From Flavobacterium turcicum (GTDB lineage Bacteria > Bacteroidota > Bacteroidia > Flavobacteriales > Flavobacteriaceae): a stretch of DNA of 64,000 nucleotides. Numbering within the stretch: position 1 is the first letter of the stretch; each line of letters starts with the position of its first letter. The notes below the pieces were generated by a model. The model searched no databases. It was not told the origin of the DNA and saw only the letters and a program-made list of their open reading frames with translations. The DNA lies in assembly GCF_011365745.1 (NCBI RefSeq), contig NZ_JAAOBY010000002.1:558001-622000 (forward strand), read 5' to 3'. The position numbers and the translations under genes were made by a program. Of the stretch, positions 38,601 through 48,331 are shown piece by piece.

Positions 38601-38704
38601 TCAAGACCGTTAAAGCTAAAAATGAAGCTAATTATTTAAAACAAGCAAAAGAACAAAACATTCCGTTTGTTTTGAAAACATTTGCAGAGTTTATTGCAGA
38701 ATAA
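35624..38704 (+). CDS. Secreted BNR/sortilin-like beta-propeller protein
   Basis: A 1026-residue exported protein with a signal peptide of about 21 residues (ending NALAQ). Residues about 35-740 are BNR/Asp-box repeats (GGGVWKSNDGGASFN, GIYKSTDGGQNWKN, GIYKTTDGGNTWNK, LYKSVDNGKTWNK, VTKDGGKTWTN, FITVDGGANWSHF), forming one or two propellers of the VPS10/xyloglucanase-like type. The C-terminal 280 residues contain a beta domain and a Lys-rich helical tail. It is commonly annotated as glycosyl hydrolase, but no catalytic residues can be assigned. No T9SS C-terminal domain was seen. Confidence 0.85.
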   Translation: MKKRIMWVVYIGILSATNALAQDKIVLKGKELFGDIQARHLGPALMSGRITDLEVHPTNNKIIYTGTAGGGVWKSNDGGASFNPIFDEHIQSIGCVTIDPSKPDQNIWVGTGETWTRNSVSMGDGIYKSTDGGQNWKNMGLPKSDRISSIVVDPKNSDIVWVGVLGALWGDSDERGIYKTTDGGNTWNKVLFVDNKTGCSDLIIDPKNSAIMYASFWEFRRTGWSFSSGGTKSALYKSVDNGKTWNKIHTGFPAGQLGRLAIAVAPSNSNILYSVLETEKPELNGLYRSDDAGANWKHLNNDFGLVVRPFYFSRITVDPKNPEIVVKGGLSGSISRDGGKTFKNLGNMHSDIHDVVFDINDSNRMYCGTDGGVYRSWDGANTMEMVSNIPVSQFYHVSIDDKEPFNVYGGLQDNGSWYGPSKSPGGIESRDWTRIGQGDGFRVIKHPTKNIIYSEMQGAENVWRYNTDTQELITIQPLAVKGDPKLRFNWNAPMEISKKQADRFYMGSQFVHKSEDMGRTWTKISPDLTTNDASKYNTEKSGGLSVDNSGAEKHCTIFTIAESPLNEKVIWAGTDDGNVQVTKDGGKTWTNVVANIAGLPKNTWCYHIEASTFGEGTAYAVFEGHAKNDYTPYAYKTTDFGKTWKSIITPDVDGFVRNIQEDFTNENLLFLGTEKGLFITVDGGANWSHFTNKMPAVAVHYMELSTKTNSLVMATHGRGVIILDDITPLRQISQDVLAKDVHFFDMKPAVIEEQSSFGTTATELEFVGNNPSSSAQIIYYLKKRHTLGKMDLEIQDEQGNKLVSLPAGKQKGINVVTWDYNMKNPKIAAGKTVSYAGFTSPRVQEGNYKVVMTKGKETYTHNFKVINDPKSSISAADRAKQKETTRELFNKNEELAYAVYEIDETVKLLDQLIAKNKGFAKNGTKIKTDFENIKAKMVVTTGDGYVASAEPQLREKLGELYASIASNFTAPSPSQLENKESIMQRFDSEMKEFKTVKAKNEANYLKQAKEQNIPFVLKTFAEFIAE

Positions 38705-38728
38705 GAACATTTAAAACAAATTGTATCA

Positions 38729-38759
38729 AAAACGCTAACTTCGGTTGGCGTTTTTTTTA
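38729..38759 (+). terminator. Terminator after the BNR protein gene
   Basis: AACGCTAAC-TTCG-GTTGGCGTT is a UUCG-tetraloop hairpin with one G-U pair, followed by eight T. Confidence 0.92.
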
Positions 38760-38816
38760 TACCTCATTTTAACACAAACTTCTAAACTGTTGCATCAAAA
38801 GAACAATTCAAAATGG

Positions 38817-38824
38817 TAACTTTG
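38817..38824 (+). promoter_or_regulatory. Candidate -7 box for uvrA
   Basis: TAACTTTG fits TAnnTTTG. A TTG at 38790-38792 is 24 bases upstream, about the expected -33 spacing. The predicted start would leave a leader of only about 10 bases before the ATG at 38842. Confidence 0.45.
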
Positions 38825-38841
38825 CTTTTTTGCAAAAAATT

Positions 38842-41673
38842 ATGCTAGACAAAGACAATACCATTGAAGTTCAAGGCGCTCGCGTGCACAACTTAAAAAA
38901 TATAGATGTTTCCATTCCAAGAGAAAAGCTAGTTGTAATTACTGGACTTTCGGGATCTGGCAAATCCTCCTTAGCTTTTGATACCATTTATGCCGAAGGG
39001 CAACGCCGTTATGTAGAAACGTTTTCGGCCTATGCGCGTCAGTTTTTGGGTGGATTAGAACGTCCAGATGTTGATAAAATCGACGGGCTTTCGCCTGTGA
39101 TTGCAATTGAACAAAAAACAACCAGTAAAAGTCCGCGTTCCACGGTAGGAACTATAACTGAAATTTATGATTTCTTGCGTTTACTTTATGCTCGTGGTGC
39201 CGATGCTTACAGTTACAACACCGGAGAAAAAATGGTTTCTTACTCTGACGAGCAAATTAAGGACTTGATTATTCAGGATTTTGCAGGAAAACGAATCAAT
39301 ATTTTGGCGCCTGTAATTAGAGCTCGAAAAGGACATTACGCAGAGCTTTTTCAACAAATTGCTAAGCAGGGCTTTTTGAAAGTTCGTGTCAATGCCGACG
39401 TACTTGATATTACTCTAGGTATGAAACTCGACCGTTACAAAACACACGACATCGAAATTGTTGTGGATCGAATGGTAATTGAAGACACACCAGATAACAC
39501 TAAACGTTTGATGGAAAGCATTAATACCGCGATGAATCAAGGTGAAAATGTATTGATGGTTCTCGACCAAGATTCGAATGAAGTGCGCTATTTTAGTCGG
39601 AACTTGATGTGTCCTAGCACTGGAATATCTTATCAAAATCCAGAGCCTAATTTGTTTTCTTTCAATTCTCCAAAAGGAGCTTGTGATCATTGCAACGGAC
39701 TTGGAACTGTGAATGAGGTCAACAGTAAAAAAATTGTTCCAAACCCAAAATTATCTATTAAAGCGGGTGGTTTTGCCCCTTTGGGCGAATACAAAAGCTC
39801 TTGGATTTTTAAGCAATTGGAAACCATTGGTGAAAAATTCGGTTTTAAATTGACTGATGCTATTGAAACCATTCCTACTGAAGCAATGGAAATGATTTTG
39901 AATGGTGGCAAAGAAAAATTTAGCATCGAATCGAAAACAGCTGGAGTTACCAAAGAATATAAAATTGATTTTGAAGGAATTTCGCATTTCATAAAAAACC
40001 AATACGATGAAAGTGGATCGGCGACAATCAAGCGCTGGGCAAAGGAATTTATGGACGAGATAAAATGCCCGGTTTGTGAAGGTTCTCGATTAAAAAAAGA
40101 GGCACAATTCTTTAAAATCAACACTAAAAATATCACCGAGTTGTGCGACATGGACATTTCGGATTTGACTGCTTGGTTTAAAGATTTAGACAACCATTTA
40201 TCTGATAAACAAAAGCGTATTGCCACTGAAGTAATCAAAGAAATTAAGGATCGATTACATTTTTTGATGAATGTCGGTTTGGATTATTTGGCTTTAAGCC
40301 GAAGTTCGAAATCACTTTCAGGAGGTGAAGCGCAGCGTATTCGTTTGGCCACACAAATTGGTTCTCAATTGGTTGGTGTATTGTATATTTTGGATGAACC
40401 GAGTATTGGTTTGCACCAGCGTGACAATGAAAAACTAATACAATCGCTAGAGCAATTGCGAGATATTGGAAATTCGGTAGTGGTGGTGGAACATGACAAA
40501 GACATGATAGAACGCGCTGATTATGTGATTGATATTGGACCTAAAGCCGGGAAATACGGAGGTGAAATCATTAGTAAAGGAACACCTGCCGAAATCTTGA
40601 AACACCATACTATTACAGCGATGTATATGAATGGCGAAATGAAAATTGAAGTTCCTAAAAAACGAAGAGAAGGAAACGGAAAATTCCTAAAATTAACCGG
40701 AGCAACTGGAAATAATCTAAAAAACGTTTCGATTGAGTTGCCTTTGGGTAAAATGATCTGCGTGACGGGAGTTTCGGGAAGTGGAAAATCGACTTTGATT
40801 AACGAGACGCTCTACCCTATTTTGAATGCGTATTATTTTAATGGTGTCAAGAAACCGCAACCGTACAAAAAAATTGAAGGTTTAGAGCATATCGATAAAG
40901 TGATTGATATTGATCAAAGTCCGATTGGTAGAACACCTCGAAGCAACCCAGCAACCTACACCGAAGTTTTTACTGAAATCAGAAATCTGTTTACAATGAC
41001 TTCTGAAAGTATGATTCGGGGCTACAAAGCGGGACGTTTTAGCTTTAATGTAAAAGGCGGACGCTGTGAAACCTGTGAAGGATCAGGTGTTCGAACAATA
41101 GAAATGAACTTTTTGCCAGATGTGTATGTGGAATGCGAGACGTGCCAAGGAAAACGTTTTAATAGAGAAACACTAGAAATTAGATACAAAGGAAAATCCA
41201 TTTCGGATGTATTGAACATGACCATTGATGAGGCCGTTCCATTCTTTGAAATGATTCCGAAGATATATAGAAAAGTTAAAACCTTACAAGATGTTGGTTT
41301 AGGCTATATTACACTTGGCCAACAGAGTACCACACTTTCTGGTGGTGAAGCACAACGCATTAAGTTAGCGGGAGAATTGTCTAAAAAAGACACTGGAAAT
41401 ACGTTTTACATCTTAGACGAACCTACAACAGGACTCCATTTTGAGGATATTAGAGTGCTGATGGAAGTGATTAACAAACTAGTTGATAAAGGAAATACGA
41501 TCCTAATTATTGAACACAATATGGATGTCATTAAACTGGCTGATTACATTATTGATATTGGTCCAGAAGGCGGAAAAGGCGGCGGTCAGTTGATTGCCAA
41601 GGGAACGCCTGAAGAAGTTGCAAAAAGCAAAAAAAGCTATACCGCACAGTTTTTAAAGAAAGAGTTGGTTTAA
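38842..41673 (+). CDS. uvrA: Excinuclease ABC subunit A
   Basis: A 943-residue DNA-damage recognition ATPase of nucleotide-excision repair. Two ABC cassettes are visible: Walker [10 protein letters not shown] and GVSGSGKST, and signatures [20 protein letters not shown] and [19 protein letters not shown]. Zinc-binding CxxC pairs occur in [24 protein letters not shown] and [11 protein letters not shown] at 38842 is chosen. A TTG four codons upstream is unlikely. It is complete and normal for the family. Confidence 0.98.
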   Translation: MLDKDNTIEVQGARVHNLKNIDVSIPREKLVVITGLSGSGKSSLAFDTIYAEGQRRYVETFSAYARQFLGGLERPDVDKIDGLSPVIAIEQKTTSKSPRSTVGTITEIYDFLRLLYARGADAYSYNTGEKMVSYSDEQIKDLIIQDFAGKRINILAPVIRARKGHYAELFQQIAKQGFLKVRVNADVLDITLGMKLDRYKTHDIEIVVDRMVIEDTPDNTKRLMESINTAMNQGENVLMVLDQDSNEVRYFSRNLMCPSTGISYQNPEPNLFSFNSPKGACDHCNGLGTVNEVNSKKIVPNPKLSIKAGGFAPLGEYKSSWIFKQLETIGEKFGFKLTDAIETIPTEAMEMILNGGKEKFSIESKTAGVTKEYKIDFEGISHFIKNQYDESGSATIKRWAKEFMDEIKCPVCEGSRLKKEAQFFKINTKNITELCDMDISDLTAWFKDLDNHLSDKQKRIATEVIKEIKDRLHFLMNVGLDYLALSRSSKSLSGGEAQRIRLATQIGSQLVGVLYILDEPSIGLHQRDNEKLIQSLEQLRDIGNSVVVVEHDKDMIERADYVIDIGPKAGKYGGEIISKGTPAEILKHHTITAMYMNGEMKIEVPKKRREGNGKFLKLTGATGNNLKNVSIELPLGKMICVTGVSGSGKSTLINETLYPILNAYYFNGVKKPQPYKKIEGLEHIDKVIDIDQSPIGRTPRSNPATYTEVFTEIRNLFTMTSESMIRGYKAGRFSFNVKGGRCETCEGSGVRTIEMNFLPDVYVECETCQGKRFNRETLEIRYKGKSISDVLNMTIDEAVPFFEMIPKIYRKVKTLQDVGLGYITLGQQSTTLSGGEAQRIKLAGELSKKDTGNTFYILDEPTTGLHFEDIRVLMEVINKLVDKGNTILIIEHNMDVIKLADYIIDIGPEGGKGGGQLIAKGTPEEVAKSKKSYTAQFLKKELV

Positions 41674-41779
41674 TTCCCATCTTTTGAAGGGGAATATGAG
41701 ACTAAAAAATTAGAAAAAAACTACAAAAGCAGTATGTTGCAGTTTTAAAAAAAGAATTACTTTAGCAGGCTCGATTTTT

Positions 41780-41859
41780 AGCCCTGATGGAAGTGGCATC
41801 CTTTTTATTTTTTAAAGAAAAAAATAAAAAGATAGAACGGACAGCAGGATAAAGCTCCT
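41780..41859 (-). repeat. Interspersed stem-loop repeat, copy 2 (inverted)
   Basis: The plus strand reads AGCCCTGATGGAAGTGGCATCC, hairpin, then ATAGAACGGACAGCAGGATA and AAGCTCCT, which is the complement of the flanks of copies 1 and 3. The centre is CTTTTTATTTTTT / AAAAAATAAAAAG, a different sequence but again self-complementary. It lies between uvrA and the LOG-family gene. Confidence 0.75.
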
Positions 41860-41893
41860 GAAAAAAATAGAAAAGATAATTAAAAGACAGAAT

Positions 41894-42622
41894 ATGAGAT
41901 TAGAAGATTTTGATAATGACGAGGATAAAATAATCCAAGATAGTTTAAAGCAAAAAACTTGGAACGAAATTAGAGCAAACGACAGTTGGGCGATTTTTAA
42001 AATCATGTCCGAGTTTGTAAATGGGTACGAAAGCATGGGGCGAATAGGTCCATGTGTGTCTATTTTTGGATCGGCGAGAACAAAGCCGGAGGATCCAAAT
42101 TACTTATTGGCAGAAAAAATTGCTTACAAAATTAGTAAAGCGGGTTACGGCGTAATTACAGGCGGTGGTCCTGGAATTATGGAAGCGGGTAATAAAGGTG
42201 CGCATTTAGGCGGTGGAATCTCTGTAGGATTGAATATTGAGTTGCCATTTGAGCAGCATTTTAATCCGTACATTGACACTGATAAAAACTTAAACTTTGA
42301 TTATTTCTTTGTTCGCAAAGTAATGTTTGTGAAATATTCTCAAGGATTTGTTGTGATGCCAGGAGGTTTTGGAACATTGGATGAACTTTTTGAAGCGATC
42401 ACATTAATTCAAACCAAAAAGATTGGAAAATTCCCGATTATATTGGTAGGAAGCAGTTTTTGGTCTGGGTTGCTTGACTGGGTAAAAACGGTACTTGTAG
42501 AAAAAGAAAAAACAGTGAGTCCTCAAGATTTAAACTTAATTAAGATTGTAGATACCGAAGATGAAGTTGTGGCAGTAATTGATGCCTTTTATAAAAAATA
42601 CGATTTATCTCCTAATTTTTAA
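41894..42622 (+). CDS. LOG-family (TIGR00730) Rossmann-fold protein
   Basis: A 242-residue protein with the two hallmarks of the lysine-decarboxylase-like/LOG family: GGGPGIMEAGNKGAHLGGG and the catalytic PGGFGTLDELFEAI. Members act as nucleotide 5'-monophosphate phosphoribohydrolases (cytokinin-activating in plants and some bacteria). In bacteria generally the role may be nucleotide turnover. It stands alone, with a terminator right after. Confidence 0.9.
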   Translation: MRLEDFDNDEDKIIQDSLKQKTWNEIRANDSWAIFKIMSEFVNGYESMGRIGPCVSIFGSARTKPEDPNYLLAEKIAYKISKAGYGVITGGGPGIMEAGNKGAHLGGGISVGLNIELPFEQHFNPYIDTDKNLNFDYFFVRKVMFVKYSQGFVVMPGGFGTLDELFEAITLIQTKKIGKFPIILVGSSFWSGLLDWVKTVLVEKEKTVSPQDLNLIKIVDTEDEVVAVIDAFYKKYDLSPNF

Positions 42623-42628
42623 CACGAT

Positions 42629-42662
42629 AAAGAAGCTGCTCACAACAGCTTCTTTTTTTTTT
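42629..42662 (+). terminator. Terminator after the LOG-family gene
   Basis: AAGAAGCTG / CAGCTTCTT with a 7-base loop, followed by a run of 10 T. Confidence 0.92.
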
Positions 42663-42739
42663 GGGTAAAATTTGACTCATAGCAAGCATTTGTATTCCAT
42701 AATAAGTATATTTATTTTTTAATACAGCCCTACCCGATT

Positions 42740-45565
42740 TTGAAGAAATTATTTTTTACCACACTTTGCCTCCTAGCTGTTTTGCTTCCCGCTCGAATGT
42801 TGGGACAACAGGAATCTAAAATACAGCTGACATGGCTTCCGGAACTCAAAAGTTTTGAAGTTAGTCAACAAATTAGCTTTACGAATGAAACTAAAGACAC
42901 TTTAAAATCGATTGTTTTAAACGATTGGAATCATGCGTACTCTAGTAAAACTACTCCGTTAGCCAAACGCTTTTCAGATGAATTTTACAGAGGATTTCAT
43001 TTGGCAAAAGAAGAAGAACGTGGCAGTACTCAAAACCTGAGCATTACCAACGCACAACAATTGCCATTAATTTGGAAGCGACCTGAAAAACATCCTGACT
43101 TGATAGAATTTACGCTACTTCAGCCTTTGTTACCGGGAGAAAAAACAATACTTTTATTGCGCTACAACAGTAAAATTCCGCATGATAAGTTCACCAAAAT
43201 TGGTTACAATGATTCAGGTAGTGTTTATTTAAAAAATACTTTTTTGTTTTTGGCACGCTATGAAAATCATGATTTTGTGCGGTACAGCAATTACAACCTT
43301 GATGATGCAACTAATGCCATTACTAACTTAGAAGTTATTATTGCTACGCCTAACAATTGGATAATTACTACCGATTTGAATGTTAATGAAGCAGCAATAG
43401 AGCAAAACTCTGTTTATCAAGGAACGGGGAAAAACAGAACTGATTTCTCGCTCAGCCTTCAACCCAAACCTAGCTTTTACAGTTACAATAATTCCTTGCT
43501 TAATGTATGGACCGACTTAAAACAAAATAAAGTTAATGACATTCAAAAAGCCATAAGCGTAGACCGAATTGTTCAATTTACGCATTCTTTTTTAGGGAAT
43601 TATCCGCAGCAAAATATAATGGTTGCGCAGGCCGATTATGATAAGAATCCGTTTTATGGATTGAACCAATTGCCTTCGTTTTTGAGTCCGTTTCCCAATG
43701 AATTTTTATTCGAAATAAAATTTTTAAAAACTTATTTGAACAGTTTTTTAAAAAATAGTTTGCATCTTGATCCCAGAAAAGACAATTGGCTTTACGACGG
43801 TTTACAAGTATATTTAATGATGCAATACATTGAAAACTATTATCCTGATAGTAAACTGATTGGTAACTTAGCAAAGTTAAAATTGTTGAAACCTTTTAGT
43901 CTTGCTGACGTAGAATTTAATGATCAGTATAGTTATTTTTACATGCTTATGGCGCGCAAAAATTTAGATCAAGCGCTTGGAGAACCTAAAAGTTCCTTGA
44001 TAAAATTTAACGAGCAAATTGCTAACAAGTACAAAGCTGGTTTGAGTTTGAAATATTTGGACTCGTACCTGCAAAACGATGTGTTACGAAGCACAATACT
44101 TGAATTTTACCAAAATAATCAAACAAAAAATAGCACCAGAACTGATTTTGAAACCATTTTAAAAAGTAAAACTGCAACTAATTTGGATTGGTTTTTTAAC
44201 ACCATTATCAACTCCAGATCGATTGTTGATTACAAATTTAAAAACGTTTCATCAACCAAAGACAGTATTACATTTTCGGTTAAAAATAAAACAGGAACTC
44301 AAGTACCTGTGCCCATTTTTGGTTTAGCAAAAGGGAAAATAGTTTATCAAAAATGGTTCTATATCAAAGCCTGTGACACCACAATGACGATTCCGCGCCA
44401 AGCGATAGACAAAATAGTGATTAATTTAAAAAATGAAGTTCCTGAATATAATTTACGAAACAATTGGCATAAACTAAATGGTTTTTTTCCGAATAACAGA
44501 CCTTTGAAATTTGCCTTTTTTAAAGATTTAGAGGATCCTTATTTCAATCAGATTTTGTTTTTACCTTCTATATATTATAACTTTTATGACGGTTTAACGC
44601 CCGGATTACGTTTGCATAACAAGACTATTTTAGACAAGCCGTTTACGTTTGATGTCAATCCGTCCTACTCAACAAAGTCGCAAAATTTGTCCGGTGCTGC
44701 TGCCTTCGTGGTCAACCAAAATATCAGAAATAGTAACTTGTTTAATATAAAATATGGTCTAAGTGCCAACTATTTCAATTATGCACCAGATGCAAGTTAT
44801 TTACGCTTCAATACTTCGGTGCAAATGCGCATTCGTGAACCAAATTTTAGAGACAACCGCAAACAATTTATATTGCTACGTCAAATTAACGTAGATCGCG
44901 AAACAAGTGCTTTTGTTAACGATAATTCTCCAAACAATTATTCAGTACTTGATTTACGCTACAGCAACAACAAAACCGAGGTCACCAATCATATCAATTT
45001 TACTGCTGTAACCCAATTTTCAGGAAAATTTGGTAAAGCCACCGCGGAAGTTGAGTTCAGAAAATTATACGAAAACAACCGCCAATTGAATTTGCGCTTG
45101 TATGCAGGACACTTTTTATACAACAAAACCGATTCGGATTATTTTAGTTTTGCTCTCGATCGCCCTACTGATTATTTGTTTGATTACAATTATTTAGGAC
45201 GATCTGAAAGCAGTGGCTTATTTAGTCAACAATACATCATTGCCGAGGGCGGGTTTAAATCTAAATTAAACACGCCATTTGCCAACACTTTTTTAAGTAG
45301 TTTAAATGCTAGTGTGAGCATTTGGAATTGGATCGAAGTATATGGTGATGTCGGAATTTTAAAGAATCGAAGCCAAAAAGAACGCTTTGTTTTTGATAGC
45401 GGCGTAAGATTAAACCTAGTTACCGACTATTTTGAACTCTATTTTCCAGTGTATTCTAGCAATGGTTGGGAGATTTCTTCGAATAATTATAACGAAAAAG
45501 TACGTTTTATCGTAACATTTTCACCTAAAACATTAATCAATCTTTTTAGCCGAAAATGGTTTTAA
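42740..45565 (+). CDS. M1-peptidase-like protein with degenerate zinc site and C-terminal beta-barrel-like region
   Basis: A 941-residue exported protein (signal peptide MKKLFFTTLCLLAVLLPARM, cut near LGQ). Residues about 25-480 follow the M1 aminopeptidase layout. Where HExxH is expected there is FEIKF (324-328), and the downstream WLxEG is WLYDG (Asp353), so the metal ligands are lost. From about 560 the sequence alternates like an outer-membrane barrel and ends FSPKTLINLFSRKWF. The start is TTG at 42740, because no ATG precedes the signal peptide. It probably binds peptides or serves a structural role. Confidence 0.75.
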   Translation: MKKLFFTTLCLLAVLLPARMLGQQESKIQLTWLPELKSFEVSQQISFTNETKDTLKSIVLNDWNHAYSSKTTPLAKRFSDEFYRGFHLAKEEERGSTQNLSITNAQQLPLIWKRPEKHPDLIEFTLLQPLLPGEKTILLLRYNSKIPHDKFTKIGYNDSGSVYLKNTFLFLARYENHDFVRYSNYNLDDATNAITNLEVIIATPNNWIITTDLNVNEAAIEQNSVYQGTGKNRTDFSLSLQPKPSFYSYNNSLLNVWTDLKQNKVNDIQKAISVDRIVQFTHSFLGNYPQQNIMVAQADYDKNPFYGLNQLPSFLSPFPNEFLFEIKFLKTYLNSFLKNSLHLDPRKDNWLYDGLQVYLMMQYIENYYPDSKLIGNLAKLKLLKPFSLADVEFNDQYSYFYMLMARKNLDQALGEPKSSLIKFNEQIANKYKAGLSLKYLDSYLQNDVLRSTILEFYQNNQTKNSTRTDFETILKSKTATNLDWFFNTIINSRSIVDYKFKNVSSTKDSITFSVKNKTGTQVPVPIFGLAKGKIVYQKWFYIKACDTTMTIPRQAIDKIVINLKNEVPEYNLRNNWHKLNGFFPNNRPLKFAFFKDLEDPYFNQILFLPSIYYNFYDGLTPGLRLHNKTILDKPFTFDVNPSYSTKSQNLSGAAAFVVNQNIRNSNLFNIKYGLSANYFNYAPDASYLRFNTSVQMRIREPNFRDNRKQFILLRQINVDRETSAFVNDNSPNNYSVLDLRYSNNKTEVTNHINFTAVTQFSGKFGKATAEVEFRKLYENNRQLNLRLYAGHFLYNKTDSDYFSFALDRPTDYLFDYNYLGRSESSGLFSQQYIIAEGGFKSKLNTPFANTFLSSLNASVSIWNWIEVYGDVGILKNRSQKERFVFDSGVRLNLVTDYFELYFPVYSSNGWEISSNNYNEKVRFIVTFSPKTLINLFSRKWF

Positions 45566-45718
45566 TCGAAATTAATGAGTGCTTTTTATTGCATAATTAT
45601 CATTTTTAAAGCAATAAAATTACATATATAAAAAAAATAAGTTTCATTTTATTAGAATAAATTGAAAAAATTAAAATCTATTTTCATCAAACTATTATGA
45701 AAAGAACTTGCTTTTCAG

Positions 45719-45726
45719 TAAATTTG
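45719..45726 (+). promoter_or_regulatory. -7 box for the second fused E1 gene
   Basis: TAAATTTG fits TAnnTTTG, 25 bp before the ATG at 45752. No standard -33 TTG is seen. Confidence 0.4.
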
Positions 45727-45751
45727 TAGCTTAAAGTGATGCTTTTCAATT

Positions 45752-48160
45752 ATGATAAAAGAAAAAACCAATAGTACGTTGACATTTGAAGATTTCAAAA
45801 TCGAAGTTTTAAAGGACTACACCACCGCTATTATTAGCCGCGAATGCAGTTTATTAGGACGAAAAGAAGTATTGACAGGAAAAGCCAAATTTGGAATTTT
45901 TGGCGATGGAAAAGAAGTGCCGCAATTGGCTATGGCCAAAGCATTTCAAAACGGCGATTTTAGATCGGGCTACTATCGCGACCAAACTTTTATGATGGCT
46001 ATTGGCGAATTGACCATGCAACAATTTTTTGCAGGTTTATATGGCCATACCGATATTGAACAAGATCCAATGTCAGCAGGTAGACAAATGGGCGGGCACT
46101 TTGCTACGCACAGTTTGAATGCTGATGGTTCTTGGAAAGACTTAACCAAACAAAAAAATTCAAGCTCAGATATATCTCCTACTGCGGGTCAAATGCCACG
46201 TTTGTTAGGTTTGGCGCAAGCATCTAAAATCTATAGAAATGTAAAAGGTATTCCAAACGCTGCTAATTTTTCGAATCAAGGAAATGAAATTGCTTGGGGT
46301 ACAATTGGGAACGCAAGTACTTCTGAAGGATTATTTTTTGAAACGATAAACGCTGCTGGTGTTTTACAAGTACCTATGGTAATGAGTGTTTGGGATGATG
46401 AATACGGAATTTCGGTACATGCAAGACATCAGACTACCAAAGAAAATATTTCTGAAATATTAAAAGGATATCAGAAAGAAGAAGATACCAACGGCTATGA
46501 AATTCTTCGTGTAAAAGGATGGGATTATGCTGAGTTAATTACGACGTATCAAAAAGCGGCGCAAATTGCTCGTGAAAATCACATTCCAGTATTAATTCAC
46601 GTAAATGAACTAACACAGCCTCAAGGACACTCTAGTTCAGGATCACACGAGCGTTACAAAAACAGTGATCGTTTAGCTTGGGAAAGAGAATTTGACTGTA
46701 TCCGTCAGATGAGATTGTGGATGATTGCCATTAATATTGCCTCGCCAGAAGAAATTGACGCCATTGATGCACAAGCTAAAAAAGACGTAATGGAAGCTAA
46801 AAAAGCAGCATGGAATGCCTTTTTAGAACCAATCATTGCCGATCAAAAAGCATTAGTTGCACTATTGAATGAAATTGCGGCAACGAGCGAACATAAAGAA
46901 GCTATCACTAATTATGCAAATGAGTTAAACGCTATTAAATCTCCTTTGAAGAAAGAGATTTTAGTAACCGCTCGTAAAGTATTGCGTTTAATTGTTGCTG
47001 AAAGTGGAAAAGCCGTTTTAGCTAATTGGATTAATGAGTATACTCAAAAAGAGCAAAAGAATTTTAGTAGCAATTTATTTTCAGAAACTGAAAAGAACGT
47101 TTTCTCTGCTCAAAAAGTGTTGCCTGTTTACGCAGACGATGCCAAAGAAGATACTGATGGACGTATGATTTTGCGTGATAACTTTGATGCTATTTTTACA
47201 AAATATCCAGAAACTCTAATTTTTGGAGAAGATGCTGGAGCCATTGGTGACGTTAACCAAGGTTTAGAAGGAATGCAAGAGAAATACGGTGAGCTACGTG
47301 TTGCCGATGTTGGAATTCGCGAAGCAACCATTTTGGGTCAAGGTATTGGAATGGCCTTGCGTGGTTTACGCCCTATAGCCGAAATTCAGTATTTAGATTA
47401 TTTATTGTATGCTATTCAAATCATGAGTGATGATTTAGCTACCCTTCAATACCGTACAGTTGGTAAACAAAAAGCGCCACTAATTATTCGTACACGCGGT
47501 CACCGTCTGGAGGGAATTTGGCATTCAGGTTCACCAATGGGAATGATTATTAATGCAGTTCGTGGTATCCATGTTTTGGTTCCTCGCAACATGACACAAG
47601 CTGCTGGTTTTTATAACAGTTTGTTAGAATGTGATGAACCTGCATTGGTTATCGAATGTTTGAACGGCTACCGATTGAAAGAAAAAATGCCTTCAAATTA
47701 CGGTGAGTTCAAAACTCCAATTGGAGTAATCGAAACTTTAAAAACTGGAAACGACATTACACTTGTTTCTTACGGTTCTACGCTACGATTGGTTCAACAA
47801 GCTGCGAAAGAACTCAGTGAAGTAGGTATTGATTGTGAAATTATCGATTTACAATCTTTATTACCTTTTGATATCAATCAAGATATTGTAAAAAGTATTC
47901 AAAAAACAAATCGCTTGTTAGTAATTGACGAAGATGTACCTGGCGGAGCTTCAGCTTTTATCTTACAACAAATTATAGAACAACAAGACGCTTACGCTTA
48001 CTTAGACAGCAAGCCTCAAACACTTACTGCTAAAGCGCACCGTCCAGCTTACGGAACTGACGGTGATTATTTTTCGAAACCATCTGCAGAGGATATTTTT
48101 GAAAAAGTTTACGATATGATGCACGAAAGTAATCCTGCACTTTATCCAAGTTTATACTAA
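45752..48160 (+). CDS. Second fused 2-oxoacid dehydrogenase E1 alpha-beta (long form)
   Basis: An 802-residue ThDP enzyme. The E1-alpha part has GRQMGGHFATHSLN, a ThDP region around GTIGNASTSEGLFFETINAA, and SVWDDEYGIS. A linker of about 60 residues (about 390-450) precedes E1-beta, with FGEDAGAIGDVNQGLEGMQE and YLDYLLYAIQIMSDDLATLQ. The GDG and NN positions of the usual ThDP motif are altered to GTIGNAST and DDEYG. It is about 145 residues longer than the E1 at 8394. The substrate may be a branched-chain 2-oxoacid. It is monocistronic, with a strong terminator. Confidence 0.88.
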   Translation: MIKEKTNSTLTFEDFKIEVLKDYTTAIISRECSLLGRKEVLTGKAKFGIFGDGKEVPQLAMAKAFQNGDFRSGYYRDQTFMMAIGELTMQQFFAGLYGHTDIEQDPMSAGRQMGGHFATHSLNADGSWKDLTKQKNSSSDISPTAGQMPRLLGLAQASKIYRNVKGIPNAANFSNQGNEIAWGTIGNASTSEGLFFETINAAGVLQVPMVMSVWDDEYGISVHARHQTTKENISEILKGYQKEEDTNGYEILRVKGWDYAELITTYQKAAQIARENHIPVLIHVNELTQPQGHSSSGSHERYKNSDRLAWEREFDCIRQMRLWMIAINIASPEEIDAIDAQAKKDVMEAKKAAWNAFLEPIIADQKALVALLNEIAATSEHKEAITNYANELNAIKSPLKKEILVTARKVLRLIVAESGKAVLANWINEYTQKEQKNFSSNLFSETEKNVFSAQKVLPVYADDAKEDTDGRMILRDNFDAIFTKYPETLIFGEDAGAIGDVNQGLEGMQEKYGELRVADVGIREATILGQGIGMALRGLRPIAEIQYLDYLLYAIQIMSDDLATLQYRTVGKQKAPLIIRTRGHRLEGIWHSGSPMGMIINAVRGIHVLVPRNMTQAAGFYNSLLECDEPALVIECLNGYRLKEKMPSNYGEFKTPIGVIETLKTGNDITLVSYGSTLRLVQQAAKELSEVGIDCEIIDLQSLLPFDINQDIVKSIQKTNRLLVIDEDVPGGASAFILQQIIEQQDAYAYLDSKPQTLTAKAHRPAYGTDGDYFSKPSAEDIFEKVYDMMHESNPALYPSLY

Positions 48161-48180
48161 GAACAATAAAGTAATACCAC

Positions 48181-48220
48181 AAAGTCCCAATCTGCTTGCT
48201 GTAGATTGGGACTTTTTTTT
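48181..48220 (+). terminator. Terminator after the second E1 gene
   Basis: AAAGTCCCAATCT / AGATTGGGACTTT is a perfect 13-bp stem followed by T8. Confidence 0.95.
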
Positions 48221-48331
48221 AGATATCATTTGAAGTAAAACTATTTTTTAAAGCCGATGGCTACTTGAACAACAGTTAAATAAATAGGAGTTATCATTTA
48301 AAGCCGTAATTTTAATAAAAAAAGAAATCAC

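Noticed and set aside
35624..38704. T9SS C-terminal sorting domain on the BNR protein
   Set aside because: The C-terminus is a Lys/Glu-rich helix, unlike the YPNP...KKITIK pattern present in the adhesin at 50609.
39687..40238. 183-codon minus-strand frame inside uvrA
   Set aside because: It lies fully antisense to a conserved gene and has no motif. It is a codon-bias shadow.
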